Shown: positions 17,855 to 27,500 of the stretch, piece by piece | How the letters are laid out: each line of letters begins with the position of its first letter | Numbering within the stretch: the first letter of the stretch is position 1 | Source: Lachnospiraceae bacterium | Lineage (GTDB): Bacteria; Bacillota; Clostridia; Lachnospirales; Lachnospiraceae | Length of the DNA: 64,000 nt | NCBI GenBank assembly: GCA_910574805.1 | Contig: CAJTCV010000014.1 | Span: 1-64,000, forward strand | Reading direction: 5' to 3' | Made by a program: the position numbers and the translations under genes | Notes under the pieces: model-generated | What the model was told of the DNA's origin: nothing | The model's database searches: none | What the model saw: only the letters and a program-made list of their open reading frames with translations

Positions 17855-18775
17855 ATGGAACTGGTGATCGATAAGGTTTCCATGCGGTTTAAAGATAAGA
17901 AAGCCGTCAGCAATATCAGCCTGAAGCTGACGCCGGGGGTCTGGAGACTTCTGGGCGCCAACGTCGCGGGTAAGACCACGCTCATGCGGATCATCGCCGG
18001 AATCCTTAAGCCCACCTCCGGACAGGTGCTGTATGACGGCGTTCCCATCCGCACGCTGGGGGAGGAATATCGGGCGTTGTTCGGGTATCTGCCTCAGGAG
18101 TTTGGTTTTCCGCAGGAATTCACAGTGAAAGATTATCTGATCTATGTGGCCGCCCTGAAAGGGATGACAAAGCGGCAGGGCAGAAAGCGAATCCACGAAC
18201 TGCTGGAGCAGGTCTCTCTGCTGGAGGTCCGCAACCGGAAAATTGCGAGGCTCTCCGGCGGGATGAAGCGCAGGGTGGGGATCGCTCAGGCGCTGCTGAA
18301 CGACCCGGAGGTTCTGGTTCTGGATGAACCCACCGGAGGGCTTGATCCCGGCGAACGGGTGCGTTTCCGCAATCTGCTGTCGGAGTTCGTCCACGACCGG
18401 ATCGTCCTGATCTCCACTCACATCGTCCCGGATGTGGAGTACATCGCCGGCTGTCACGCCATGATCAGGGAAGGAAAACTTCTGGCCTCCGGGACGACAG
18501 AGGAGCTGGTCCGGCTGGTGGAGGGGAAGGTGTGGACCTGCACCGTTCCCGCCCAGGCGGTGGCGGAATACGAGCGCAGACTCCGGATCGTCAGCCTTCG
18601 GAATGAACATGACGGCAGCGTGTCCGTCCGCTATCTGGCGAAGAAGCCCTGTAATGATCATTCGGCTGCCGCCGTTTCCCGGCTGGAGGATCTGTATCTG
18701 TGGATGTTTCCTCAAAGCGGCGGGGCGGACAGAAAAAAGAGTAGCCGGAAACAGGCAGTGTCAGGGAATCTGTGA
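17855..18775 (+). CDS. ABC transporter ATP-binding protein
   Basis: ATPase of 306 residues. Walker A is GANVAGKTT (34-42), unusual in its ANV but with the essential glycines, lysine and threonines; signature LSGGMKR (133-139); Walker B VLVLDEP (153-159). The last 80 or so residues form the variable tail usual in BcrA-type exporters. The ATG at 17855 follows AAAGGAG; a 22-residue longer reading begins inside the hairpin. Partner: the permease at 18867. Confidence 0.9.
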   Translation: MELVIDKVSMRFKDKKAVSNISLKLTPGVWRLLGANVAGKTTLMRIIAGILKPTSGQVLYDGVPIRTLGEEYRALFGYLPQEFGFPQEFTVKDYLIYVAALKGMTKRQGRKRIHELLEQVSLLEVRNRKIARLSGGMKRRVGIAQALLNDPEVLVLDEPTGGLDPGERVRFRNLLSEFVHDRIVLISTHIVPDVEYIAGCHAMIREGKLLASGTTEELVRLVEGKVWTCTVPAQAVAEYERRLRIVSLRNEHDGSVSVRYLAKKPCNDHSAAAVSRLEDLYLWMFPQSGGADRKKSSRKQAVSGNL

Positions 18776-18866
18776 AAAACAGCATCAGCCCGAAAGCAGC
18801 TCCGGAAGGATTTTACGGAACGAAGAGAGGGAAGATGCGGAACTAAAATAAGAAGGGAGCGAAGAA

Positions 18867-20114
18867 ATGAAGATATTACAAATGGAATTAAGACGGATGA
18901 TGAAAACAAGGCTTACCTGGGGCCTGCTGGCCCTGGCGTTATTGCTTTCCGCACTGCTGGCGTATCTGCCGGTTACGTATTGTTACAGCAGTTACACGGA
19001 CGAGGAGGGGAATGAGATCCATTTGTCCGGCCTGAAATCCATCGCCCATGAAAAGGAGCGTCAGGCGAATGCTTCCGGCATCGTCACGCCGGAGCGGGTG
19101 CGGGAAGCCGTGGAGACGTATCAGGCCTGCCTTGCGGCGTACGGCGTGACGGAATCCTACGATCTGCCGGAGGGCGTCTATGAGCGGGAGATTCTGCCGA
19201 TTGTGCCGCTGCTTCACGGCGTCAAGGAGGCGTTCGCGGACCCGGATACCGGTATGGCCCCGGCTCTCATGGAGATCGATCCGGAGCGGATCGACGACTA
19301 CGATTCCGTCTGCGAGGCCCGGATCGCTGCGCTCATGGCGTTGGAGCAGCCGGACCATCCCGCGGTGCAGCGGAAGGCCGCAGAGATGTACCGGCAGGTC
19401 GAAAGGCCTTTTAAAGTCTATCCGGGTATGAGCTCTGTGATTATGGACTATCAGAACATCATGGGCTTTCTGGTGCTGCTGTTCTGCGTGGTCATTGCCG
19501 CGCCGGTATTTTCCGCCGATTATCAGTCCGGCGCAGATGATATTCTGCGCTGTACCCGGCATGGCAGGAGGAGGCTTGGCGTTGCAAAGGTGCTGGCCGC
19601 CCTTCTGGTCAGCGGCGTTTCCTTTGTACTCTGCGCTGCTGTATATATCCTGATCGCGGACAGTCTGTTTGGGTGGGAATGTTTGAGGACATCTGTTCAG
19701 ATGATGTATTCCATTGTGACGCTGGCGGACCTGGACGTAGGGGGACTCCAGTTTTTGTTTACAGCCGCCGGGCTGCTTTCGGTCCTGGCGTCCGTGAGCT
19801 TCACGCTGTTTCTTTCCGCCGGATGCAAAAGCACGGTGGCTTCCCTTTCGTCCGCGCTGGTATTTGGTATCCTGCCGGTGGTGGTATCCATGGCCGTGCC
19901 GGGCGCGCTGTCCACATGGCTGTGCTGTGTCCTCCCCGCCAGCGGCACGAGCATTCAGGCGAGCATTCTCTATGCGATCACGGATTTTCAGTTTTTAAAT
20001 CTCGGCGGGCTGGCAGTCTGGACGCCGTACGCCATGATCGGAACTTGCGTTGTGGAGATTCCGTTGTTTTCGTTTCTGGCGGTCTGGTCTTACTGCGGGC
20101 ATGCGGGGAAGTGA
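18867..20114 (+). CDS. ABC-2 type permease, large
   Basis: Membrane protein of 415 residues. An N-terminal helix (about 17-37) is followed by an extracytoplasmic domain to about residue 190, then a cluster of five or six helices. The order ATPase then permease, and the cytoplasmic SADYQSGADDILRCTRHGRR loop, are typical of ABC-2 exporters. It is separated from the ATPase by 91 nt without visible signals and has AGAAGGGAG upstream. Substrate unknown. Confidence 0.85.
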   Translation: MKILQMELRRMMKTRLTWGLLALALLLSALLAYLPVTYCYSSYTDEEGNEIHLSGLKSIAHEKERQANASGIVTPERVREAVETYQACLAAYGVTESYDLPEGVYEREILPIVPLLHGVKEAFADPDTGMAPALMEIDPERIDDYDSVCEARIAALMALEQPDHPAVQRKAAEMYRQVERPFKVYPGMSSVIMDYQNIMGFLVLLFCVVIAAPVFSADYQSGADDILRCTRHGRRRLGVAKVLAALLVSGVSFVLCAAVYILIADSLFGWECLRTSVQMMYSIVTLADLDVGGLQFLFTAAGLLSVLASVSFTLFLSAGCKSTVASLSSALVFGILPVVVSMAVPGALSTWLCCVLPASGTSIQASILYAITDFQFLNLGGLAVWTPYAMIGTCVVEIPLFSFLAVWSYCGHAGK

Positions 20115-20436
20115 ATCGTATGGATCGTGTGAAGATGATGGAAAATACTGAAAGTGTCAATTCAAATATGTTATAGTAACTGCAGTGACAGGCGCATATG
20201 AGGAGTTGTACACAAAAGAGAAAGTATTTTCACCGGAAAAGTTTTTTACGGAAAATCTGACGGTCCGTCGAAATTCAGGCAGAATTTCCCATATTTTACA
20301 AGTCAAAAATACAGGATGAAAAGTGATCGTATAAAAGCAGAATACATCCGGACGGAGGTCCTGCGGAAAATGAAGATATTTTACAAGACTTTTATATTTT
20401 CCTGTTCTATAATAACTCTGACAGGGAGGAATTTAT

Positions 20437-21273
20437 ATGAAGAAAGAAATCCGGACCGTTGTCTATGATAAGACACTGCGGGTGGAAGCTTATCGTTTTG
20501 AGGGGATCGTGCAGCCCTTTCCCAACCATTTTCATGAGCACTATGTGATCGGCTTTGTGGAGGGTGGGGAGCGCTGCCTGACCTGCAGGAACCGGGAGTA
20601 CAGGATCGGACGGGGGATGGTGATCCTGTTCCATCCGGGAGAGAACCATGCCTGTGTGCAGACGGACGGCGGCGCGCTGGATTATCGGGGGCTCAATATC
20701 GGCCAGGAGATCATGCTTGATCTGACAGAGGAAGTGGCGGGAAAGCGTACGCTTCCGGGATTTTCGGAGAATGTGATCAGGGATGAGGAAGTGATCGGCT
20801 GTCTGCGCCCGCTTCACGACATGATCATGAGCGGCAGCAGTGATTTGGGGAAAGAAGAATATCTGCTGCTTCTGCTGTCCTGCCTGATACAGAATTACGG
20901 ACAGCCGTTTGTGCAGTGTATCCCGGAGTGCAGAGAGGAGATTGAAAAAGCCTGCAGATTTATGGAGCGGCACTTTGCGGAGCGGGTCTGCCTGGATCAG
21001 ATCTGCCATGAGACGGGGCTTGGCAAATCCACGCTTCTCCGGGCGTTTACAAAGTCAAAGGGGATCACTCCTTACCGCTATCTGGAGATGGTCCGGATCA
21101 ATGAGGCGAAAAAGCTGCTGGCAGAGGGCGTGTCTCCGCTTGATGCGGCACTCCGGACCGGCTTTTCGGACCAAAGCCATTTTACCAACTATTTTACCAG
21201 CTTTATCGGACTGACGCCGGGCGCGTACCAGAAAATTTCCTCGAAAAATCTTTCCGATTCCGAAACCCTGTAA
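20437..21273 (+). CDS. AraC-family transcriptional regulator
   Basis: Regulator of 278 residues. The N-terminal cupin (about 10-90) includes HFHEHYVIGFVEGG and is followed by a linker and two HTH motifs (about 178-270), the second with GFSDQSHFTNYFTSFIGLTPGAYQK, the AraC signature. Ligand probably a small molecule bound in the cupin. The 322 nt before it (20115-20436) hold no gene that I can see; a TATAAT at 20408-20413 is a plausible -10 with only a weak -35. Target genes unknown; the importer at 21547 is one candidate. Confidence 0.9.
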   Translation: MKKEIRTVVYDKTLRVEAYRFEGIVQPFPNHFHEHYVIGFVEGGERCLTCRNREYRIGRGMVILFHPGENHACVQTDGGALDYRGLNIGQEIMLDLTEEVAGKRTLPGFSENVIRDEEVIGCLRPLHDMIMSGSSDLGKEEYLLLLLSCLIQNYGQPFVQCIPECREEIEKACRFMERHFAERVCLDQICHETGLGKSTLLRAFTKSKGITPYRYLEMVRINEAKKLLAEGVSPLDAALRTGFSDQSHFTNYFTSFIGLTPGAYQKISSKNLSDSETL

Positions 21274-21290
21274 AACAATCACAAGGAGAT

Positions 21291-21461
21291 CTGACCGTCG
21301 CTGATTTTTCCGACCTTGCGCAGAGCTGTAAAACCTATCAGGAATTTACGGAAAAGATGAAAGGCGCATCAGAGACAGATTTAAGTTACTTTGGCATCGC
21401 GGTCTGCGGTGCGAAAAAGAAGATCAATAAACTGACTGGAAGTATGGCTTTGCTGCGGTGA
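21291..21461 (+). pseudogene. Fragment of an unidentified gene
   Basis: A 56-codon stretch without a convincing start encodes a protein-like tail including YQEFTEKMKG and YFGIAVCGAKKKINKL, and ends in TGA inside an intrinsic terminator. Not recognised. It may be the 3' end of a decayed gene. Confidence 0.35.
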
Positions 21462-21473
21462 AGCCATTTTTTT
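21444..21473 (+). terminator. Intrinsic terminator
   Basis: ATGGCTT (21444-21450) pairs with AAGCCAT (21461-21467), and seven T residues follow. It isolates the importer operon from the upstream AraC gene. Confidence 0.7.
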
Positions 21474-21546
21474 ATGGCAGGTTTCCTTTTTCCGTGGTTT
21501 GTGCTATTCTATTAAAGGCAAAACATACAGAAACGGGAGGAAACCA

Positions 21547-22533
21547 ATGAACAACATCAAAAAAAGAATACAGACCACGCTCCTGCTCGCCGTCCTGGGC
21601 GCGTCCCTCATCCTGACCGGCTGCTCGAAGACGGAGACGGAAGAGACAACGGTCCGGATCGGCTCTCTGAAAGGTCCCACTTCCATGGGGCTGGTGGAGC
21701 TGATGGATCAGGCTGAAAAAGGAGAGGCCGGAGCCGATTATGAGTTTACCATGGCGGCCGCGGCGGATGAGATCAACGCCGCCTTTCTAAAAGGCGATCT
21801 GGATATTGTCCTGATACCTGCGAATGTGGCGAGCGTGCTTTACAACAAGACCGGCGGACAGGCTGTGGTCCTTGACATCAACACTTTGGGGGTCCTTTAT
21901 CTGCTGGAAAGCGGGGAGACGGTTCAGTCGGCTGCCGATCTGAAGGGCCGCATGATCTATCTGCCCGGAAAAGGAACCACTCCGGATTATGCGCTTCAGT
22001 ATATTCTGGCGCAGAACGGCCTCGGCATGGAGGATGTGGACCTCCAGTATAAGTCCGAAGCCGCCGAGGTCATCTCCGCGCTGCAGGAGGAACCGGAAGC
22101 GCTGGGACTTCTGCCGCAGCCTGCCGTGACGACCGCGTGCATGCAGAATGAGGGCCTGCGCATTGCCCTTGATCTGACCGAAGAATGGGACAAGGTGAGT
22201 GCGGAGGGCAGCCTGGTGACCGGAGTTACCCTGGTCCGGCGGGAATTTCTGGAGCAGCACGAAGCATTGGTGCAGGAATTTTTGTCTGCCCATGAGGAGT
22301 CTGCGAAATTTACCAATGAGAACATAGAAGAGGCTGCTGAGATGGTGGCAGCTCTGGAGATCGTTCCCAAGGCGCCCATTGCGGTCCAGGCGATTCCTGG
22401 CTGCAACATTACCTGTATGACAGGGACGGACATGCAGACTGCCCTGTCCGGTTACCTGACGGTCCTTGCGGAGCAGAATCCGGAAGCTGTGGGCGGCGCC
22501 CTGCCGGCAGAGGATTTCTACTACCTGCCGTAG
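21547..22533 (+). CDS. ABC importer substrate-binding lipoprotein, NitT/TauT type
   Basis: Exported lipoprotein of 328 residues. The signal peptide ends in LTGC with the lipidated cysteine at 26. The mature part begins TTVRIGSLKGPTSMGLVELM and contains the AFLKGDLDIVLIPANVA segment typical of the SsuA/THI5-like binding proteins (PF09084 type). These bind sulfonates, nitrate-like anions or thiamine precursors; the ligand here cannot be told. The ATG at 21547 follows GGGAGG. First gene of a three-gene importer. Confidence 0.88.
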   Translation: MNNIKKRIQTTLLLAVLGASLILTGCSKTETEETTVRIGSLKGPTSMGLVELMDQAEKGEAGADYEFTMAAAADEINAAFLKGDLDIVLIPANVASVLYNKTGGQAVVLDINTLGVLYLLESGETVQSAADLKGRMIYLPGKGTTPDYALQYILAQNGLGMEDVDLQYKSEAAEVISALQEEPEALGLLPQPAVTTACMQNEGLRIALDLTEEWDKVSAEGSLVTGVTLVRREFLEQHEALVQEFLSAHEESAKFTNENIEEAAEMVAALEIVPKAPIAVQAIPGCNITCMTGTDMQTALSGYLTVLAEQNPEAVGGALPAEDFYYLP

Positions 22534-22594
22534 GGAACATGACAGGTTATTTTGCGACAGTTTCTACATTCAGACAAAGGAGCCGGAAGATACA

Positions 22595-23341
22595 ATGGAA
22601 ACTATAGTAAGACGCACCGGTATCGTTCTGTGCTGGCTGGCGCTGTGGCAGGCATTGTCCTGGCTCGTCCGCCGGCCGGTCTTTCTGGTAGGGCCGTGGG
22701 AGACCCTGCTGGCGCTTACGCGGCTGGCGGGGCAGCCGGCCTTCTGGCAGGCGGTCTGCTCTTCGGCGGCGAGAATCGGAACCGGGTTCGCGCTGGCGTT
22801 TTTGCTGGGGATCCTGTGCGGCAGCGCGGCGTATGCCCGCCCTCTTTTTGGAGAAATGCTTTCGCCCGTCATCACGCTGATCAAGACCATACCGGTGGCA
22901 TCTTTCGTCATCCTGGCGCTGATCTGGACCGGCGCGGACCATCTGGCGTCTGTAATCTCTTTTCTGGTTGTATTTCCGATGATTTACCTGAACACACGCG
23001 CCGGGCTGGAAGCCGCGGACCCTGGGCTGCTGGAGATGGCGCAGGTGTTCCGGGTCCGGCGGCTGCCGAAGATCTGGCACATTTACCGCCCGGCGCTGGC
23101 GCCCTTTCTCTTAAGCGCCTGCCGGGTCGCGCTGGGGATGTGCTGGAAATCCGGGGTGGCGGCAGAGGTCATCGGCACACCGGATCATTCCATCGGCGAG
23201 AAATTGTATATGGCCAAGATCTTCTTCAGCACCGACGAGCTGTTTGCCTGGACCGCAGCGGTCATTCTGCTGAGTTTCCTGTTCGAGAAGCTGGTCTTTC
23301 GGCTTTTGCGGCGCGTGCTTGGGGACGGCGCCGCTGCATAA
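22595..23341 (+). CDS. ABC importer permease, NitT/TauT type
   Basis: Permease of 248 residues with six membrane segments. The EAA loop is recognisable around EAADPGLLEMAQVFRVRRLPK, which contacts the ATPase. AAAGGAG precedes the ATG at 22595; a much longer upstream in-frame reading overlaps the binding-protein gene and is not credible. It acts with the flanking binding protein and ATPase. Confidence 0.9.
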   Translation: METIVRRTGIVLCWLALWQALSWLVRRPVFLVGPWETLLALTRLAGQPAFWQAVCSSAARIGTGFALAFLLGILCGSAAYARPLFGEMLSPVITLIKTIPVASFVILALIWTGADHLASVISFLVVFPMIYLNTRAGLEAADPGLLEMAQVFRVRRLPKIWHIYRPALAPFLLSACRVALGMCWKSGVAAEVIGTPDHSIGEKLYMAKIFFSTDELFAWTAAVILLSFLFEKLVFRLLRRVLGDGAAA

Positions 23342-23398
23342 TAAAATATTCGAATGAAATATCCTGCCAGATCCCATGCAGAAGGAGGTATCGGGCGT

Positions 23399-24001
23399 AT
23401 GACGCTTCGCATTCATAATCTAAGTAAATCCTACGACCATATTCCCGTCTTTCAAAATGTCAGCCTGGAGCTGGAGGAGGGCGGCGTATACTGCCTTATG
23501 GCGCCGTCAGGGGCCGGAAAGACTACGCTGCTGCGCATCCTTATGGGGCTGGAGGCTCCGGATGCCGGAAGGGTGGAGGGGCTGGATGGCCGCCCCATCT
23601 CCGCGGTCTTTCAGGAAGACCGGCTCTGCCTTCATCTGAATGCCGCCGGGAATATTCGTCTGGTTGATCCCGTCTGTTCCGACGCGGAGCTTCAGGAGGA
23701 GCTGCTTGCGCTGCTGCCCGCGGACAGCCTGTCAAAGCCGGTCTCTTCCTTCAGCGGGGGCATGCGCCGGAGAGTCAGCCTGTTAAGAGCCATGCAGAGC
23801 AGAGGGGAGATCCTGCTGTTTGACGAACCCTTTAACGGTCTGGATGAGCAGATCCGGCAGGACGCCATTCAATATGTACAAAAAAGAAGGAATCATCGGA
23901 CGCTTTTGTTTACCACGCATCATATGGAAGAAGCCAGAGCTTTGAAGGCTTCCCTGTTTGTCTGGGATGGAGAGGCGCTGAGCTGGCACAAAGACAGCTG
24001 A
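23399..24001 (+). CDS. ABC importer ATP-binding protein, NitT/TauT type
   Basis: ATPase of 200 residues, short for the family (about 250) because the C-terminal region after the H-loop is brief. Walker A APSGAGKTT (35-43), signature FSGGMRR (118-124), Walker B ILLFDEP (138-144) and H-loop TTHH are present. GAAGGAGG precedes the ATG at 23399. It completes the importer operon. Confidence 0.9.
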   Translation: MTLRIHNLSKSYDHIPVFQNVSLELEEGGVYCLMAPSGAGKTTLLRILMGLEAPDAGRVEGLDGRPISAVFQEDRLCLHLNAAGNIRLVDPVCSDAELQEELLALLPADSLSKPVSSFSGGMRRRVSLLRAMQSRGEILLFDEPFNGLDEQIRQDAIQYVQKRRNHRTLLFTTHHMEEARALKASLFVWDGEALSWHKDS

Positions 24002-24212
24002 CTGCTTGGGAAGAGGCAGGGAAACGGAACCCGGGAAAGGCTGCGCCGGCAGTATGGGTGAAAGTCTCATCTGATATTGATACGTCCATAGAATTTTGGC
24101 ATACTTTAATAAGGCCATTGCTTTTCTGTTTTCAGGCGCGGAAAAGGAGCTGTTGCTCCAGATCGATTATTCATCTGCTTTTGCAACAGCCCCTTTAACT
24201 GTATGGTAATTT

Positions 24213-25808
24213 TTAACGGTCCCATTTGTCACACAGCGAGTGGATCTGGCTGGCGAATTTGGACAGGTCTTTGTTGGCGCCTCCTTCGTTGTGGTAGATG
24301 ACCTGCATAAGTCTCTTGCCTGCTTCCAGAAGCCTTGTGAAGACATCGGATCTGCGCTTTGCGGCCGGCTTTTCTGCCGCTGCCAGTACCGGCGTGCCTT
24401 CTTTGATCCAGACGCCTGCAGCCAGGTCGTAGACAGCGCCGCTGAATGGAGCGCAGGCGGGAATCTGCAGTTCGTCGTTCAGACATGCGGTAAAATCTTC
24501 GCAGGTCTCGTCTTCTCCGTGTACCACGAACACCAGCTGCGGTGCGGGAGAGAAGGCTTTGACCCATTTCAGGAGGCCGTCTTTGTCCGCGTGTCCGCTG
24601 ACGCCCTCCAGCTTGAGGATCTCCGCTTTTACCTCGATGGTTTCTCCGAAGAGTTTCACATAGTCTGCGCCCTCCAGGATCCCCCGGCCCAGCGTGCCGA
24701 TTGCCTGGAAACCGACGAAGAGGATGGTACATTCGGGCCGCCAGAGATTGTGCTTCAGATGGTGCTTGATGCGGCCTGCCTCGCACATGCCGGAGGCGGA
24801 GATGATGACCTTTGGCTGGGCGTCGAAGTTGATGGCTTTGGACTCGTCGCTGGACACGGCCAGATGGAGATTCCGGAACCGGATGGGATTGATGCCGGCA
24901 TTGATCAGCGCCATGGCTTCTTCATCAAAGCACGCCCGGAAATTCTTGCTGAAGATGGAGGTTGCTTCAATGGCCAGCGGACTGTCCACATAGACCGGGA
25001 AATCGATCCCCACCAGATTCCGCTCCTTGATTTCGCGGATAAAGTAGAGCAGTTCCTGAGTGCGCCCCACGGCGAAAGCCGGTATGACCAGATTACCGCC
25101 GCGGCTTAAGGTGCGGCGGATCACATCTGCAAGATGGCTTACATGATCGGGCGGCGCATTGTGCAGGCGGTTGCCGTAGGTGGATTCCATGACCACATAA
25201 TCGGCTGTATCGGTGTACTTGGGATCCTTGATCAGCGGGCGGTTGGTATTGCCCACATCGCCTGAAAATACGATTTTTTTGCTGACGCCTTCCTCATCGA
25301 TCCAGATCTCGATGGAGGCGGATCCCAGCAGATGTCCCACATCCCGGAAGCGTACTTGGATACCGGGGCAGAGCTCGATCTTCTGTTCATAGCCACAGGG
25401 ATGGAACAGTTCGATGGCGCCCAGAGCATCCTCCATGGTGTAGAGCGGAACATATTCTTCGCCGCCGGAACGCTTTGCCTTCCGGTTGCGCCATTCTGCC
25501 TCGAACTCCTGAATGTGCGCGCTGTCGCGGAGCATGATGTTGCACAGGTCGTTGGTGGAGAAGGTGGAGATGATCTCGCCCTTGAATCCGTTTTTGTACA
25601 GAACCGGAAGTCTTCCGGAATGGTCAATGTGAGCATGGGTCAGAAGAACAAAGTCAATCTGATTCTCCGGGACGGGGATGTCCTGATTGATATAGACATC
25701 TTTGCCCTGTTCCATACCACAGTCGATGAGGATATGCTTTCCGCACGCCTCCAGATAGTGACAGCTTCCGGTGACCTCGTGATCGGCGCCTACAAATCCA
25801 AGTTTCAT
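24213..25808 (-). CDS. Beta-CASP metallo-beta-lactamase protein (RNase-like)
   Basis: Protein of 531 residues. The metal motif THAHIDHSG lies at 57-65; further metal ligands appear in GHLLGS, FSGDVG and SGHAD. A beta-CASP domain (about 180-390) and an RMMBL tail motif follow. The family includes RNA-processing nucleases related to CPSF-73 (YSH1-type), so RNA hydrolysis is likely but not shown. Single gene, convergent with the importer operon. The 211 nt between them hold nothing I recognise. Confidence 0.88.
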   Translation of the reverse strand: MKLGFVGADHEVTGSCHYLEACGKHILIDCGMEQGKDVYINQDIPVPENQIDFVLLTHAHIDHSGRLPVLYKNGFKGEIISTFSTNDLCNIMLRDSAHIQEFEAEWRNRKAKRSGGEEYVPLYTMEDALGAIELFHPCGYEQKIELCPGIQVRFRDVGHLLGSASIEIWIDEEGVSKKIVFSGDVGNTNRPLIKDPKYTDTADYVVMESTYGNRLHNAPPDHVSHLADVIRRTLSRGGNLVIPAFAVGRTQELLYFIREIKERNLVGIDFPVYVDSPLAIEATSIFSKNFRACFDEEAMALINAGINPIRFRNLHLAVSSDESKAINFDAQPKVIISASGMCEAGRIKHHLKHNLWRPECTILFVGFQAIGTLGRGILEGADYVKLFGETIEVKAEILKLEGVSGHADKDGLLKWVKAFSPAPQLVFVVHGEDETCEDFTACLNDELQIPACAPFSGAVYDLAAGVWIKEGTPVLAAAEKPAAKRRSDVFTRLLEAGKRLMQVIYHNEGGANKDLSKFASQIHSLCDKWDR

Positions 25809-25989
25809 ATAATACCCCCTTTTCTAAATTAAGTAGTGACCCAGTCCTTTTTCTTTATCATACCAATTTATTGAAAGATAATCAATCGAATCTTTTGATT
25901 TTGCTTGTGGTCCGGTATCCCGCATGATAGAATGAGACGATGGACGGGATCTGTGTGAGGAAAAGTGACAGACGGAAGGAAGAGATACG

Positions 25990-26853
25990 ATGTTTATAGC
26001 AGATAAATGGAAGGATTATGAAGTGATTGACACCTCATGTAAAGAGAAGCTGGAGCGCTGGGGGAAATATATCCTGGTTCGGCCGGATCCTCAGGTGATC
26101 TGGGACACAGGGAAGCGGCATCCGGGCTGGAGGAAGAGGAACGGCCATTACCATAGGAGCGCCAGAGGCGGAGGGGAGTGGGAATTTTTTGATCTGCCGA
26201 AGCAGTGGAGTATCTCCTATGAAAGCCTGGGCCTTATCTTTAATCTGAAGCCCTTCAGCTTTAAGCATACGGGGCTTTTTCCGGAGCAGGCGGCCAACTG
26301 GGAGTGGTTCTCGGAGAAGATCCGGCATGCCGGACGGCGGGTGAAGGTGCTGAACCTGTTTGCCTATACAGGGGGCGCTACCCTGGCGGCAGCGGCGGCG
26401 GGCGCCGAGGTGACTCATGTGGACGCTTCAAAAGGCATGGTGAACTGGGCGAAAGAAAATGCCAGGAGTTCCGGCCTTCAGGCTGCCCCCATCCGGTGGC
26501 TGGTGGACGACTGTCAGAAGTTCGTGGAGCGGGAGATCCGGCGGGGCAATCATTATGATGCCGTCATCATGGATCCGCCTTCCTACGGGCGGGGGCCAAA
26601 AGGAGAGATCTGGAAGATCGAGGATGCAATTCATCCTCTGGTAAAGCTCTGTGTGGCGCTTCTGAGCGAGGATCCTCTTTTCTTCCTGATCAACTCCTAT
26701 ACTACCGGACTTCAGCCCGCAGTGCTGGCATATCTTCTGGGAACGGAGCTGGGCAGCAGGGGCGGAAGGACAGACGCACAGGAAGTGGGGCTTCCGGTGA
26801 GCGAGAGCGGACTGGTCCTCCCGTGCGGAGCCAGCGGACGCTGGGAGAGATAG
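25990..26853 (+). CDS. Class I SAM-dependent methyltransferase (RlmI/RlmK-like)
   Basis: Protein of 287 residues. SAM-binding motif I is LNLFAYTGG (121-129), the acidic motif II HVDAS (143-147), and the catalytic-site motif DPPSYG (195-200), the form seen in 23S rRNA m5C methyltransferases of the RlmI type and in PF10672 proteins. No PUA domain is evident at the N-terminus, and the catalytic cysteine of RlmI is not obvious, so the exact target is uncertain. Single gene with GGAAGGA upstream. Confidence 0.85.
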   Translation: MFIADKWKDYEVIDTSCKEKLERWGKYILVRPDPQVIWDTGKRHPGWRKRNGHYHRSARGGGEWEFFDLPKQWSISYESLGLIFNLKPFSFKHTGLFPEQAANWEWFSEKIRHAGRRVKVLNLFAYTGGATLAAAAAGAEVTHVDASKGMVNWAKENARSSGLQAAPIRWLVDDCQKFVEREIRRGNHYDAVIMDPPSYGRGPKGEIWKIEDAIHPLVKLCVALLSEDPLFFLINSYTTGLQPAVLAYLLGTELGSRGGRTDAQEVGLPVSESGLVLPCGASGRWER

Positions 26854-26936
26854 AAGAACTGATGTTCTGACCGAACTCTTTTGCGGTTCATTTACAGTTT
26901 TATAAGTATAATTGCCTGATTTTGGGAATATATATG

Positions 26937-26964
26937 TAAGGAATGGTTTTTTTGCCATTCCTTA
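26937..26964. repeat. Perfect 10-bp hairpin with T-rich loop
   Basis: TAAGGAATGG (26937-26946) pairs perfectly with CCATTCCTTA (26955-26964); the loop is TTTTTTTG. The T run is in the loop, not after the stem, so termination is uncertain. Confidence 0.5.
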
Positions 26965-26999
26965 TATTGACAGAAAACAAGATCAGGAGATGAACAGAT

Positions 27000-27500
27000 A
27001 TGAGATATTTATGTAAATGGTCCGCCCTGGGTATATGCGGTTTTCTGGCGGTTCTGACGATCCTGCTGGCGCTCCCCGGTCTCTTCGGGATCCATCCGCT
27101 GCTGGTACAGAGCGGGAGCATGGAACCGGAATATGCGGTGGGCAGCGTGATCTATGTGCGGCAGGCGGAGCTGTCCAGACTTTCCGAGGGGATGGTAGTG
27201 ACCTTCTGCCTGCCGGACGGAGAGACCATGGTCACTCACCGGATCGTGCGGGTGGATCAGGAGCAGGAGGAGATCTACACGAAAGGAGACGCCAATGAGC
27301 TGGAAGACCAGACGGCCACGCCCTTTTCCAGAATCGTGGGAGTGCCGGTGCTCTGCGTCCCGTGGCTTGGTTATCTGGCAGGCTATTTTGCCAGCGCCAT
27401 GGGAAAAGTGGGGATCATTCTGCTGGTGGTGCTGGTCTGCCTGCTGTCCTGGATGGAAGGCGAACTGGTGAAGGAGCAGGAGGAGGTGAAAGGCGTTTGA
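27000..27500 (+). CDS. Signal peptidase I, SipW/ER type
   Basis: Protein of 166 residues. N-terminal membrane helix (about 8-30), then catalytic serine S40 in QSGSMEP, histidine H80 in VTHRIV in place of the usual lysine, and the GDAN motif (96-99); a second membrane helix lies near 136-153. The Ser/His pair marks the SipW (archaeal/ER-like) class, which in Bacillus processes TasA and TapA. It is coupled to the next gene by a one-base-shifted overlap. Confidence 0.88.
   Translation: MRYLCKWSALGICGFLAVLTILLALPGLFGIHPLLVQSGSMEPEYAVGSVIYVRQAELSRLSEGMVVTFCLPDGETMVTHRIVRVDQEQEEIYTKGDANELEDQTATPFSRIVGVPVLCVPWLGYLAGYFASAMGKVGIILLVVLVCLLSWMEGELVKEQEEVKGV

Noticed and set aside
17519-18715. A 398-codon minus-strand frame opposite the ABC ATPase
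   Set aside because: It mirrors the ATPase gene, which has all motifs; the antisense product is rich in His, Gln and Pro, as expected for a shadow frame.
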